Shown one piece after another: positions 39,087-49,011 of a stretch of 64,000 nt of DNA. The translations under genes and the position numbers were made by a program. Origin of the DNA: an uncultured Rhodoblastus sp. GTDB lineage: Bacteria; Pseudomonadota; Alphaproteobacteria; Rhizobiales; Beijerinckiaceae. Positions within the stretch are counted from its first letter, which is position 1; each line of letters starts with the position of its first letter. A model generated the notes under the pieces. It saw only the letters and a list, made by a program, of their open reading frames with translations. It was not told the DNA's origin and ran no database searches. The stretch lies in NCBI RefSeq assembly GCF_903903185.1, contig NZ_CAIUXT010000141.1, forward strand, positions 1-64,000. The letters run 5' to 3'.

Positions 39087-41711
39087 CTATGCGGCCATCG
39101 CGCGGGCATGCCGGGCGGAGCGCGCCGCCATGGCGCGGTAAAACAGCGCCTTGACCATTTCGACGAGCGCCAGATAGGCCAGCGTCGCGCCGGCCAGATA
39201 GGCGAAGAACAGCGGCGGCGGCGAGACGAAGCCGAACCAGGCGCCGGCAGGCGAGAGCGGAAGCGCGATCGCGACCGCGACGACTCCGAGCGCCATGGCG
39301 ATGAGAAAGCCGTTCGGCCGGCTCCTGAAAAACACCCGCCGCGTGCGTATGGCGAAGACGACCAGAACCTGGGTCGCCATGGATTCCATGAACCAGCCGG
39401 TCTGGAAAAGCGCTTCGCCGGCGCCAAAGAACGTCAGCAGGGCGTAGAAAGTCAGAAAATCGAACACGGAGCTGACCGGCCCGAAGACCAGCATAAACCT
39501 CTCGATAAAGGCGATATCCCACTTCACCGGCAAGGCGATGGCCTCCGGATCGACGCCATCGAAGGGTATGGCGATCTCCGACACGTCGTAGAGCAGGTTG
39601 TTGAGCAGAATCTGGATCGGCAGCATCGGCAGGAAGGGCAGGAACAGGGCGGCGCCGGCCATGCTGAACATGTTGCCGAAATTCGAGCTGGAGCCCATCA
39701 GCACATATTTCGAGACGTTCTGGACGGTCTCGCGTCCGCCGGCCATGGCTTCGCGCACGACCGAAAGATCGTGTTCGAGCAGGATCAGATCGGCGGCGGC
39801 GCGCGCGACATCGGCGGCGCCATCGACCGAGATCCCTACATCGGCGGCATGCAGGGCCGGGGCGTCGTTGATCCCGTCGCCCATGTAGCCGACGACATGG
39901 CCAAGCCGCTTCAAGGCCATCAGAATCCGCAGTTTTTGCTGCGGGTTGACGCGGCAGAACAGATTGACCCGCGACAATTGTCCAAGCAGCGCTTCTTCCG
40001 AGAGTTGCGCCAAGGCGTCGCCGGTCAGCACGCCCGTGACCGGAACGCCGATTTCGCCGAAGACATGGCGGGTCACGATTTCATTGTCGCCGGTCAGCAC
40101 CTTGACCGCGACGCCGGCGGCGGCGAGGGCCTGGATCGTCGCGCCGGCGCTGGCCTTGGGCGGATCGAGGAAGGCGGCGAAACCGGCGAAAACCAGATGG
40201 CTTTCATCGGCGCTGACGATGTTTTGGTCGTCGGCGGCGATTTCATGGCTGGCGACGGCCAGCGCCCTGAAACCCTGCGCGCCGAGACCTTCGAGCTTGG
40301 CCTCGAAGGCGCGGCGCGTTTCCGGGTCGAGCGGCCGCTCCTCGCCGTTTTCCGCCGCATAGCGGTCCGAGAGGCGCAACAGCTCCTCGGGCGCTCCCTT
40401 GACGATCAGTCGCCGCTTGCCCTCGTGTTCGACCAGAACGGAGACCCGCCGGCGTTCGAAATCGAAGGGGACCTCGTCGATCTTGGTCCACCCCGCCATG
40501 TCGAACGGCTGGGCGGCGAGGATCGCCTCGTCGAGGGGGCTTTTCATGCCGGTCTCGAAATGGCTGTTGATATAGGCGTAAGCGAAGGCGGACGGACTTT
40601 CCGCGCCGCGCCCGTCGATGACGCGCACGAGCTTGATCGCGGCTTCGGTCAAGGTGCCGGTCTTGTCGGTGCACAACACGTCCATCGCGCCGAGGTCGTG
40701 AATGGCGGAGAGGCGCTTGACGATGACCTTGCGCCTCGACAATTCCATCGCCGAACGGGCCAAGGTGACCGTCACGATCATCGGCAGCAACTCGGGCGTC
40801 AGGCCGACCGCCAGCGCCAGCGCGAACATCAGCGATTCCAGCAGGGGCCGATGAAACGAGATGTTGACCACCAGAACGAAGAACACCATCAGGATCGTCA
40901 GGCGCATGATCAGCATGCCGAAGCGTCCGATGCCCACGGTGAAGGCGGTGGCCGGCGGTTTTTCGGCAAGGCTGGTGGCGAGATGGCCGAGTTCGGTTCG
41001 CGCTCCCGTCCGGCAGACGAGGACCGTCGCCGTGCCGCTGATGACGGAAGCGCCGGCGAAAACCGCGTTTACTGCCCCGGCGGGATTTTCGGCGCCGGAG
41101 ACTGAGTCGGTGGCCTGCTTCTCCGACGGATAGGGCTCGCCGGTCAGCAGCGACTGGTTGATGAAAAGGTCGCGGCTTTCGAGCAGCCGGGAATCCGCCG
41201 GAACGAGATCGCCGGCGATCAATTCGACAATGTCGCCGGGGACCAACCGGTCGATGGGAACGGAAAGGGTTGCGCCGCCGCGCCGGACGGTCGCCTGAAC
41301 CGCCACCGACCGGCGCAGCGCCTCCACCGCATTCTGCGCGCGAACCTCCTGGACGAAATCGAGCGTCATGCTCGCCATGACGATGGATGCGACGATGACG
41401 AAGCTCGCAATATCGCCGGTCGCGGCGGACAAGCCGCTCGCCACCAGCAGGATGATGACCAGCGGATTGCCGAAGCGGGACAGGAATTGCAGCCAGAGCG
41501 GCGAACGCTTCACCGTGGCGGCGTCGTTGGGTCCATAGGCCGCCAGCCGCGCCTCGGCCTGCGCCGCGCTGAGGCCCGCCGGGGCGCTCGCCAAACGCTC
41601 CAGCAGCCGGGCGGCGGGTTCGGTCCAGATATCCTTCGCGCCGATTTCGCCGGCGTGGGAAGAGCTATCGGGATCATGCGAAGCGGCGTCGCCGTTTCCG
41701 GGTTTGTTCAT
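39087..41711 (-). CDS. mgtA: Magnesium-translocating P-type ATPase
   Basis: This 874-residue inner-membrane pump belongs to the P3B magnesium importers. Sequence order: a cytoplasmic N-terminal cation ATPase domain, membrane helices (PLVIILLVASGLSAATGD and following), actuator motif LLTGEPYPSEK, phosphorylation motif DKTGTLTEAAIKL, nucleotide-binding KGAPEELL, hinge GDGINDAPALHAADVGISV, and six C-terminal helices including PIQILLNNLLYDVSEIAIPFD, the MgtA-specific segment. Length is slightly below enterobacterial MgtA. No mgtC or magnesium leader RNA was recognised. It is convergent with glcF. Confidence 0.94.
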   Translation of the reverse strand: MNKPGNGDAASHDPDSSSHAGEIGAKDIWTEPAARLLERLASAPAGLSAAQAEARLAAYGPNDAATVKRSPLWLQFLSRFGNPLVIILLVASGLSAATGDIASFVIVASIVMASMTLDFVQEVRAQNAVEALRRSVAVQATVRRGGATLSVPIDRLVPGDIVELIAGDLVPADSRLLESRDLFINQSLLTGEPYPSEKQATDSVSGAENPAGAVNAVFAGASVISGTATVLVCRTGARTELGHLATSLAEKPPATAFTVGIGRFGMLIMRLTILMVFFVLVVNISFHRPLLESLMFALALAVGLTPELLPMIVTVTLARSAMELSRRKVIVKRLSAIHDLGAMDVLCTDKTGTLTEAAIKLVRVIDGRGAESPSAFAYAYINSHFETGMKSPLDEAILAAQPFDMAGWTKIDEVPFDFERRRVSVLVEHEGKRRLIVKGAPEELLRLSDRYAAENGEERPLDPETRRAFEAKLEGLGAQGFRALAVASHEIAADDQNIVSADESHLVFAGFAAFLDPPKASAGATIQALAAAGVAVKVLTGDNEIVTRHVFGEIGVPVTGVLTGDALAQLSEEALLGQLSRVNLFCRVNPQQKLRILMALKRLGHVVGYMGDGINDAPALHAADVGISVDGAADVARAAADLILLEHDLSVVREAMAGGRETVQNVSKYVLMGSSSNFGNMFSMAGAALFLPFLPMLPIQILLNNLLYDVSEIAIPFDGVDPEAIALPVKWDIAFIERFMLVFGPVSSVFDFLTFYALLTFFGAGEALFQTGWFMESMATQVLVVFAIRTRRVFFRSRPNGFLIAMALGVVAVAIALPLSPAGAWFGFVSPPPLFFAYLAGATLAYLALVEMVKALFYRAMAARSARHARAMAA

Positions 41712-41905
41712 GACGGCGGTTCCTTCACGGCGCGCATGGGCGATGAGACGCCCGACCGCTGGCGCCGGGTCTTGCCGCTCTTTCTTGATCGCAGGCGGCG
41801 GCCTGCGATCAGCATGATATGGCGCGCCGAATCCAAAGACAGATTCGGAAATTACTCAAATATAGCTTGCTGGTGAAGCCGGCTCCAAAGCTCGCGCCAA
41901 TGCGC

Positions 41906-41943
41906 GGCGACGACCGCCGCGCGCGGGCGCGGCGGTCGTCGCC
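41906..41943. terminator. 16-bp perfect hairpin between dabA and mgtA
   Basis: Arms 41906-41921 (GGCGACGACCGCCGCG) and 41928-41943 (CGCGGCGGTCGTCGCC) pair perfectly over 16 bp with a 6-base loop. It lies 67 bp after the dabA stop on the minus strand. No T-run follows, so it may be a Rho-assisted terminator, an mRNA-stabilising 3' hairpin or a binding site. The remainder of the 298-bp gap upstream of mgtA shows no gene. Confidence 0.55.
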
Positions 41944-42009
41944 GGAAGGGCCAAAAAGGACGCGTCGGTCTCCGGCGCGGGGGCGCGGAAGGCGCGCCCC
42001 CGCGCAAGC

Positions 42010-44433
42010 TCACACGGCCATGCGCAGGGGCGGTTGGTCGGCGGCTTCGACGTCGCCCATCGCGCTCCATTGAAGATCGCCGGCGTAACGCCAGGCCATG
42101 CGCCCTTCCTCATCGAGCGCGAACAGGTGCAGCCAGCCATGGTCGAACAGCGCGCGGACATTGTCATGGCGCTTAAGGACATCGGTCATCGCCTCGCGCG
42201 GCGCCTCGACGCAGACCGACAGGCGCAGCGGTTCGTGGGCGTAGGCTTCGCCGTCATGGACCGATTGCCAGGGCAGGCCGGCCCGCAGCAGGCCCCCGTT
42301 GCCCTCGACGACGCCGATGCCGCCGGTGACATTGTGCAGGAGCTTGTTGCCGCCGCCAAAGACGTCAGGCGCGACGGTCGATCCGTAATATTGCAGGCTG
42401 ATCCAGCTTGCGACGACGACGGGCGCGGTAAGGATCAGTTCGAGAACGCCGAACCCATTGTCCTTCTTCCAGTCGTAATCGTGGAGGAAAGCGCGTCCCT
42501 CGAAGCTCTTGCCGGCCGTGCGCGTCCGGGGCGCGGCGATGAACGCCTTGCAGCCGGCGAGCGCCCATTCCGGACGCGTCTCCGCCCAGTCGCGGCTTCG
42601 TCCGATCAACGACCTTTCCCGTCCGGCCCGGGGCAGCCGCAGAGCGCGTTCGCCCCGGGCGAGCTTGCCCGCCGATGCGAGCCAGCTCCTGGTCTGGACG
42701 ATATCCCCGGCATGGGCGGAGGATGGATAATCCTCGGCGTAGAGCGTCACCCGATCCGTCGTGGTGTCGTGCAGCGCCGCGACAAACAGCGTGTCGTCCG
42801 GGATATCGATGCCGTTTGGCGCCAGTCCAGCTCTGACCTCGCGGTCGTTCAGCAGCGCGGCCAGCAGACGGGCGTTGACTTCGCCCGAATAGCCCCCGCA
42901 GGCGCCGCAGTGGAGCCCGCTGGCGTGGGGATTATTGACGACATTGGCGCCGTGTCCCGCCAGCAGGACCAGCCGTGCGAAGCCGCCTGTCAGCGACATG
43001 GCCCGCAGCACGGTCTCGGCGGCCTTGGTCCGCGTCGCCAGATCGAGCGCGGGGTTCAGGCGCGGCGCCGGGTCGTCAGGCGCGTGAGCGCCATGAAGTC
43101 CGAGCGCATCGGCGAGCAGCTTGCCGACATAGATCGGACCGGTCGCCTCGACGAAAGCGAAGGAGGAGACGGCGGCGAGCTTGAACCGGCCCCAGGCGCG
43201 CGTGGCCCGCGCCTTCACCCGCGCGGAGCGGTCGGCCTTGGCGTCTTCGGGCGCGCCGGAGCAGGATCTGACGCCGGGATTGAGCAGTACCGGCAGCCGC
43301 AACTCCTCGACATCGGAGGCGAAGCGACGATGCGCGGCGGTCAGACCGAAAAAGCCGGCGAAGCCCAGCGTCTGAATCCGCGGACTCACGCTCTCCAGCG
43401 CGCGGCGGAAGACTTCCGAACGCACGTCGATGCAGAAGGCGGCTTGCAGCGCCGGGCGCTCGTGGCTCGCCTGCGGGGCGGGCAGGGCGAGCGTTGACGC
43501 CAGCGCCCGCTGGGCGGCGCGCTCCGCCGCCTCCTGAAAGATGGCGTCGGTCACGAGGTCGGGCGTCGCCTCGACCGGCGCCGCGTGGGTGGCGCGAACG
43601 CGCGCCCATCTGTCGCCGATTTGCCCGCCGTAGCGCAAGAACAGCGCCTCTTCCCAGATCAGGCGGATCGCGAGGAAATCGACGATCGTGCGGTCGCCGC
43701 CGCCCGCGAGTTCCGCTTGCCATAGCTTGTAGCGCGCATATTGCGCCCAGCCGCCGAGCGTCATCAGCAACTGGTGAAAATAGGTTTCGAGCGCCGGCTC
43801 AAAGAGGCCGAACCGGTCGGCGACGCGGGCGATCGCCGCGATGGCGCTCTCGGGCGCCTCCGACACGTGGAGGCCGAAGCCGGGGAGTCCCGCGATCTCG
43901 GGGGTCAGATCATGCGTCGCCACCGCCCGCCAGGCGGCATAGGCGCTCCTGCCATGCGGCGCGGTCCAGAGCGCCTGACCTTCGTCGAAATAGCCGGCGG
44001 CCCAGCCGCCGAAGCGCTCGGCGAACAGGCCCGGCCAGTCGACGCCCGAGGCTTCCGCCGCCAGATCCGCGATGGTGGGCAGCGCCTCCGGCTTTTTCGA
44101 ATCGGCGGCGGCGGCGGCCTTGAGGGCGGCCAGGTCGACCGGCCGCAAATGCGCGGGCGCGCGCGTCCAGGCCTCGATCAGGTCCTCGTCGGCAATGGCG
44201 CCGAGCGAAATCTTCTCGCGATACCAGCTGCGCGGCATGGTGACGGCGGCGCCAGCGACGCGGGCGAGGCGCGCGCCCGTCGTCGCGAGGTCCTCGCCGG
44301 TCTGGCCGAGGAAGGGATTTACGGCGACGCTCGACGCCAGCGGCCAGACGGGGGGAATAGAACGGGCCGCGCGATCCGCGGCGGCCTCGATGGGGTTCGG
44401 ATCGGCGACCGCCGCAGGATAGGATTGAGACAT
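42010..44433 (-). CDS. dabA: DabA, inorganic-carbon accumulation protein (carbonic-anhydrase-like subunit)
   Basis: This 807-residue cytoplasmic protein (formerly DUF2309) forms the DAB complex with DabB and captures CO2 as bicarbonate, driven by the proton gradient. The predicted zinc site is preserved: Cys334 and Asp336 in FCIDVRSE, His494 in [10 protein letters not shown], and Cys509 in [10 protein letters not shown]; the 15-residue His-Cys spacing equals that reported for Halothiobacillus DabA2. An N-terminal VAVNPFLG segment is also typical. GGAGG precedes the ATG and dabB ends 19 bp upstream. Activity depends on DabB, which is present. Confidence 0.92.
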   Translation of the reverse strand: MSQSYPAAVADPNPIEAAADRAARSIPPVWPLASSVAVNPFLGQTGEDLATTGARLARVAGAAVTMPRSWYREKISLGAIADEDLIEAWTRAPAHLRPVDLAALKAAAAADSKKPEALPTIADLAAEASGVDWPGLFAERFGGWAAGYFDEGQALWTAPHGRSAYAAWRAVATHDLTPEIAGLPGFGLHVSEAPESAIAAIARVADRFGLFEPALETYFHQLLMTLGGWAQYARYKLWQAELAGGGDRTIVDFLAIRLIWEEALFLRYGGQIGDRWARVRATHAAPVEATPDLVTDAIFQEAAERAAQRALASTLALPAPQASHERPALQAAFCIDVRSEVFRRALESVSPRIQTLGFAGFFGLTAAHRRFASDVEELRLPVLLNPGVRSCSGAPEDAKADRSARVKARATRAWGRFKLAAVSSFAFVEATGPIYVGKLLADALGLHGAHAPDDPAPRLNPALDLATRTKAAETVLRAMSLTGGFARLVLLAGHGANVVNNPHASGLHCGACGGYSGEVNARLLAALLNDREVRAGLAPNGIDIPDDTLFVAALHDTTTDRVTLYAEDYPSSAHAGDIVQTRSWLASAGKLARGERALRLPRAGRERSLIGRSRDWAETRPEWALAGCKAFIAAPRTRTAGKSFEGRAFLHDYDWKKDNGFGVLELILTAPVVVASWISLQYYGSTVAPDVFGGGNKLLHNVTGGIGVVEGNGGLLRAGLPWQSVHDGEAYAHEPLRLSVCVEAPREAMTDVLKRHDNVRALFDHGWLHLFALDEEGRMAWRYAGDLQWSAMGDVEAADQPPLRMAV

Positions 44434-44452
44434 TTTGAAACCTCCGGTTGGA

Positions 44453-46012
44453 TCAGGAAGCGGCGCGCGCGGACCAGCCGCGCACGAGCCGGTCGAATAC
44501 GGCGTTGGCGTAAAAACCGTTCGAGAGATGCACGCGCAGGCCGGCGGCGGCTGGATGGTAGGCCCAGAGCGGGAACATGGCCTGCACGATGGCGACGAGA
44601 CCGAAGCTGACGACCGCGAGCGCGATCAGCGCCCATTCCAGCGGCCCCGGCGACGGCGCAGGCGGCAGGACGCCCGCCGTGATCGATGTCGCCGCCGTTT
44701 GCAGTCCGAAGTAGCCGACCGAGGTCGCCAAAGCATAGGTGGCCGTGCGCCGGGTGAGCGCGCTCGGCGCCGTGTCGGCGAACCCCTGCGCCAGCATGTA
44801 GGCCACGCCGAAGATCAGGATGGCGCCGAGCGCAATGGCCTGGGGCGACTTGTGCGTGAGGCCGAAGCCGAGCCCCACGAGGACATAGAGGACGAGCGCC
44901 CAGACGAAGGCCCGGCCAACCGCGCCCGCATCGGGGACGGCGACGGGACCCGGCCTGCGGGTCGCCGCGACCCGCTCCACTGCGCCGCCGGACGCGAGGA
45001 AGGAATGCGACTTGTAGAGCGAGTGGGCGACGATGTGCAGCAGCGCCAGAGGGAACAGCGCCAGCCCGCATTCGAGGATCATGAACCCCATCTGGGCGAC
45101 GGTGGACCAGGCCAGCGAGGTCTTCACGGCGGGCTGCGTCAGCATCACCAGGCCGCCGAACAAGGCGGTGAACCCTCCGACCATGACGAGCAGGGCAAGC
45201 ACGCCCGGCGCCAGCACCAGGACGTCGGCAAAGCGGATCAGCAAAAACCCGCCCGCATTGATCACGCCCGCATGAAGCAAGGCCGAAACCGGCGTGGGCG
45301 TCTCCATGACTTCGGTCAGCCAGCCGTGGGTCGGAAACTGCGCGGATTTGAGTATCGCCGCGAGCGCCAGCAGCCCGGCCGCCGCCACTGCAAGACTTCC
45401 CCCTTCGCCCGCGCGGGCGGCCTTGAGGATCGAAGCAATATCGATCGTTCCATAGGCCGCGACGAGGAGGGCGGCCGCGCCGATCAGCGCGGCGTCGCCG
45501 AGGCGCGCGGTGACGAATTTCTTGCGCGCGGCGCGCTGGGCCGCGGCGCGGTCGGGATAGAACAACAGCAGCCGGTGCAGAAACAGGCTCGTGCCGATCC
45601 AGGCAAGAACCAGCTGGATCAGATTGCCGGCGGTGACCAGCAGCAGTACCGAAGCCAGGGTCAGGCAGAGCCAGCCGGTGAAGGGACCTTGCCGGGCCTC
45701 GCCGTTCAGATAGGTCGCCGCGTAGCGCACGACGACCCAGCCGATGAAGGTGACCAGAAGCTGCATCGTGGCGCTGACGGCGTCCAGACGCGCCGATCGT
45801 CCGATGCTTTGAAGGCCGATCACGGGGCTGTCGCCGGGTCCGTACAGGATCGGCCCGGCCAACGAGCCCAACGCCGCCAGCAGCGCCAGCAGCGCGGCGG
45901 CTTCCGCCACTTTTGGGACGATGCCGGGACGGCGCCCGGCGGTGATGAAGCTGATCGCGGCGCTCAACAGCAACGGAACGGGCGCCAGCAAGGGCAAGAG
46001 ATAGATGGACAC
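44453..46012 (-). CDS. dabB: DabB, proton-conducting membrane subunit (NuoL-like)
   Basis: This 519-residue protein is an NADH dehydrogenase subunit 5-like antiporter with about 13 membrane helices. Core sequence includes [48 protein letters not shown] and [19 protein letters not shown]-like residues, with the lysines and histidines that conduct protons in this family. Because it is adjacent to dabA and lacks other nuo or mrp genes, DabB is the right assignment. The start is a GTG at 46012 behind AAGGAG with 10-base spacing. It is divergent from a LysR gene, with 109 bp between start codons. Confidence 0.92.
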   Translation of the reverse strand: MSIYLLPLLAPVPLLLSAAISFITAGRRPGIVPKVAEAAALLALLAALGSLAGPILYGPGDSPVIGLQSIGRSARLDAVSATMQLLVTFIGWVVVRYAATYLNGEARQGPFTGWLCLTLASVLLLVTAGNLIQLVLAWIGTSLFLHRLLLFYPDRAAAQRAARKKFVTARLGDAALIGAAALLVAAYGTIDIASILKAARAGEGGSLAVAAAGLLALAAILKSAQFPTHGWLTEVMETPTPVSALLHAGVINAGGFLLIRFADVLVLAPGVLALLVMVGGFTALFGGLVMLTQPAVKTSLAWSTVAQMGFMILECGLALFPLALLHIVAHSLYKSHSFLASGGAVERVAATRRPGPVAVPDAGAVGRAFVWALVLYVLVGLGFGLTHKSPQAIALGAILIFGVAYMLAQGFADTAPSALTRRTATYALATSVGYFGLQTAATSITAGVLPPAPSPGPLEWALIALAVVSFGLVAIVQAMFPLWAYHPAAAGLRVHLSNGFYANAVFDRLVRGWSARAAS

Positions 46013-46096
46013 GGAGGGTCTCCTTCAATGCGCTTTTGCGTATGGAGGAGAGTCGTAGCTAAGCCTGGCGCGTGACAAAAATTCATTGTTTCGTCA

Positions 46097-46123
46097 ATAT
46101 CGTTCGGTTTAATAGAACGATAT
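46097..46123. promoter_or_regulatory. Inverted-repeat operator between dabB and the LysR gene
   Basis: ATATCGTTC (46097-46105) and GAACGATAT (46115-46123) form a perfect 9-bp inverted repeat with a 9-base AT-rich spacer, the form expected for a LysR-type regulator binding site. It overlaps the start codon of the LysR gene (46122), so binding would repress that gene and could activate dabB transcription on the other side. Confidence 0.75.
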
Positions 46124-47027
46124 GAGGGACCTGAACTACAACCATCTTCGCTATTTCTGGGCGGTGGCGCATGCGGGCGGCCTCACGCGGGCGGCCGAGC
46201 GCCTGAACCTTTCGCAATCGGCGCTGTCGGTGCAGCTTCAGAAGCTTGAGTATCAGATGGGCCATGCCTTGTTCGAGCGCGTGGGCAAGAAGCTGGTTTT
46301 GACCGAGGCTGGCCAGATCGCGCTCGATTATGCCGACACGATCTTCAAATCCGGCGACGAACTGATGAGCACGCTGAAAGGACGCCCTCTGGCCAGCCGT
46401 CAGGTTCTCCGGGTCGGGGCGCTGACGACGCTTTCCCGCAACTTCCAACTGGAGTTCCTGCGGCCGCTGGTCGGCCGCTCCGATGTCGAGCTGATTGTTC
46501 GGTCGGGCAACATCCGCGACCTGCTTGCGCAATTGGAGGCCCACGCCATCGACGTCGTGCTGGCCAATATCGCCGCGCCGCACGACGCGCGTTCGTCGCT
46601 TCGCAATCACCTGCTCAACGAACAACCCGTCAGCCTGGTGGGCCGTCCCCGACCGGGGGGACGCAAGTTCCGCTTTCCCGAAGATCTGCGAACCGAGCCC
46701 CTGCTGCTGCCCAGTCTCGACAGCGATATCCGCGTGGCGTTCGACCGGATTCTCGAACTGGCCGGAATCAGACCGGTCATTGTCGCCGAGGTCGACGACA
46801 TGGCCATGCTGCGTCTGCTCGCCCGCGAGCGCGAAGGCGTTACGCTTGCGCCGCCGATTGTCGTGCGCGACGAACTGGACGCTGGAATTCTGGTCGAGCA
46901 CTGCCGGATCCCAGAGGTCACGGAACGATTTTTCGCCATCGTTCAGAAACGCCGGTTCCCCAACCGGCTGCTGGCGGACATGCTCCCAGTCCCCCCGTCG
47001 GCGAACGCGCCGCAGACGGCCCGTTAA
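46122..47027 (+). CDS. LysR-family regulator, probable control of dabBA
   Basis: This 301-residue regulator has an N-terminal helix-turn-helix (NYNHLRYFWAVAHAGGLTRAAERLNLSQSALSVQLQKLE in sequence) and a C-terminal effector domain with the periplasmic-binding-protein fold (from about residue 92, LRVGALTTLSRNFQLEFL). The N-terminus and effector domain resemble the NhaR-like branch. LysR regulators divergent from DAB operons occur in other bacteria, and this one sits beside a perfect inverted repeat. The inducer is unknown; low inorganic carbon signal or a metabolite is likely. Its stop overlaps the stop of the convergent glycosyltransferase gene by 3 bases of TTAA. Confidence 0.92.
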   Translation: MRDLNYNHLRYFWAVAHAGGLTRAAERLNLSQSALSVQLQKLEYQMGHALFERVGKKLVLTEAGQIALDYADTIFKSGDELMSTLKGRPLASRQVLRVGALTTLSRNFQLEFLRPLVGRSDVELIVRSGNIRDLLAQLEAHAIDVVLANIAAPHDARSSLRNHLLNEQPVSLVGRPRPGGRKFRFPEDLRTEPLLLPSLDSDIRVAFDRILELAGIRPVIVAEVDDMAMLRLLAREREGVTLAPPIVVRDELDAGILVEHCRIPEVTERFFAIVQKRRFPNRLLADMLPVPPSANAPQTAR

Positions 47028-48952
47028 CGCCTGTCCGGCAAGCCCGCTCCGCTCGGTTCCGGTCGCGTCGGCGCTTTGCACGGCGTCGAAAGCAGCTCGC
47101 CCAATTTCGTGCGGAAAGCCCCGGCGACCGTTGGCCAGCCCAGATGGTTTTGGGCGAAGTCCTGTGCATTGGCGCCCATCCGGGCCAGCATTCCCGGATC
47201 GGCGAGCAATTCCTTGAGGCTGGCGGCGAAATCGTCCCGATCCACGACCCGGCCCGCGCGAAATTCGACCACCGGAAAGCCGCGCGCGCCAATCGGCGTG
47301 TTCAGCGTAGCCAGACCGTGAATCATGTAGTCGGGCAATTTGAGGCTCGATCCGCCGCCCGAACCAAGGGGATTGAGTGCGACATCCCAGCTGGTCAAGA
47401 TTCGGCTTTTGCCGACTTCGTCGACGACGCCACGGAGAAGGACGTTGGCGGGGCAAAGGCCGGCGAGCGGATCGCAGACGCTGCCGACGAATTCGAACCG
47501 CACGTTGGGCAAGAGCGGCGCGATATGCTGCATGATGAAAAGCGCCGCCTCGACATTGGGCGGGTGGCTCGATCCCAGAAATCCGGCCTTTGCGGTTCGC
47601 ATGCCCGCGCGCGCCGGCGCGTCGGCGTTCATGAGGCGGTCGGCGCCCGGCGCCGGCGGCGCGCAGCCATTTGGCGCCAGCACGACCGGAACGCCCGAAG
47701 ACGCGAAATGGGCCGCGTCCTGTTGTGTGCAGCAAACGATGAGCCGCGCGCCTTTGACGAGCCTGTTCTCAAGCTCAAGGATAAAGCGGGAGAAGGTCGG
47801 ACCGAGCGCATGATTTTTCAGCAGTTCGGCCTTGAGGCGCGCCTCGACATTATGAGCGCTGTAGATCACCGGCAGGTCCGGGCGAAGCGGCGCCAGTTCG
47901 TCCAGCGCCGGCGCCATGTAGGGGTGTTCGAAGATCAGGGCGTGGGCGCGCAGGGCGACAGCCGCCGCAATTTCGAGCAACAGGCGATTGTCGCCGACAA
48001 ACAGGGCGGCGACGCCGTCATCGATCGAAACCGGCTGACGGTCGCTGACCGCAGCCTCGAAGCTCAGGTGAGCCGGCGTCTTCGGCACGCTCACAGCCAT
48101 CACGCCCGGTGAGATCATGGAAATCTCAAAGTTGGCGCCGAAAGCCAGCAAGATCACGTCGCAATGCAGGTTGGCGTGGAGGTTTCTGATTCGCTCAGCG
48201 CCCCCGGAAAAACCGTCAAAAACCGGATAGTCGTTGAACGCCAGCGCCAGCGGCGGCGCCGGCTGCCCGGCGTCCGGCGGACATTCCAGATCGCGGGCGA
48301 ATTTCTCGGCGATTTGACGCCAGGAAAAATGGGTTTCGACGAATTCCCTTCCCCTTGAGGTAATGCGCGTCGGATCGACTCCGTAAAACAGCCGGAATTT
48401 TTCGGCCTCATTCGCCGAAGCGGCGAAGACGCGCCGCGCTCGCCGCGCGAGAGCGCCTTCGCGCCGCATCAGTTCGATAAGAGCGGCGTCGAGGCCGGGT
48501 CCCTGCGCCATCGAGCCGAGCCGGGCCGCTTCAAGATGGGGCGCATCGTAAAATTCGGGGACAGGACAGAAATCGGCGAAAATCGGCTCCGAGTAGGGAA
48601 ATTGATGGATCACGGCGTCGGCGCGGGCGGCGCGTTCCCGCGCGACGCGGCGCAGGTCACAGGCCGGATCGCCGACCGCGCGCGCAAGCGCCAGCCCCGA
48701 CAATTCGACTGCTGCTCCCCGCCGCTCCAGCGCCGCGAAGGCCGCTCGCCATAACGCGTCCTTGGGAAAGCGCAGTTCGCGGTAACCTGGCGTATGGACG
48801 ATTTCCTCGAATCCCCCGCCAAAATCCGTCGAAGTCAGCAAGGTGATGTCATGGGTTTGCGACAGCGCCCGGTAGAGTCCGTCAAAACGCGTCTCGCCGT
48901 TCGCTGGCGACGCGAGAGAAGGGAAAAAGGCAAGGACCAGAAGGGAACGCAT
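47024..48952 (-). CDS. Glycosyltransferase with two GT-B-like halves
   Basis: This 642-residue protein is longer than a usual GT4 enzyme (about 350-420). The C-terminal part (about 320-620) has a standard nucleotide-sugar region: VIYSAHNVEARLK, LGSSHPPNVEAALFI, VRFEFVGSV, PLGSGGGSSLKLPDYM and NTPIGARGFPV. The N-terminal half (1-260) looks like a separate domain with FDGLYRALSQTHDITLLTS and VIHQFPYSEPIFADFCP, again glycosyltransferase-like, so it may be two fused or repeated donor/acceptor domains. No signal peptide is convincing, though the N-terminus is hydrophobic. It belongs to the carbohydrate cluster; acceptor and donor are unknown. Confidence 0.82.
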   Translation of the reverse strand: MRSLLVLAFFPSLASPANGETRFDGLYRALSQTHDITLLTSTDFGGGFEEIVHTPGYRELRFPKDALWRAAFAALERRGAAVELSGLALARAVGDPACDLRRVARERAARADAVIHQFPYSEPIFADFCPVPEFYDAPHLEAARLGSMAQGPGLDAALIELMRREGALARRARRVFAASANEAEKFRLFYGVDPTRITSRGREFVETHFSWRQIAEKFARDLECPPDAGQPAPPLALAFNDYPVFDGFSGGAERIRNLHANLHCDVILLAFGANFEISMISPGVMAVSVPKTPAHLSFEAAVSDRQPVSIDDGVAALFVGDNRLLLEIAAAVALRAHALIFEHPYMAPALDELAPLRPDLPVIYSAHNVEARLKAELLKNHALGPTFSRFILELENRLVKGARLIVCCTQQDAAHFASSGVPVVLAPNGCAPPAPGADRLMNADAPARAGMRTAKAGFLGSSHPPNVEAALFIMQHIAPLLPNVRFEFVGSVCDPLAGLCPANVLLRGVVDEVGKSRILTSWDVALNPLGSGGGSSLKLPDYMIHGLATLNTPIGARGFPVVEFRAGRVVDRDDFAASLKELLADPGMLARMGANAQDFAQNHLGWPTVAGAFRTKLGELLSTPCKAPTRPEPSGAGLPDRR

Positions 48953-49011
48953 CGCACGACCTTATCCCCGAAGAGGGCGCAGGAAAACGCTCGTTCGGGC
49001 AAGGTCTTGTT

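Noticed and set aside
39108-41105. 665-residue plus-strand frame opposite mgtA
   Set aside because: The minus strand encodes all P-type ATPase motifs; the plus translation is Arg/Asp-rich shadow sequence.
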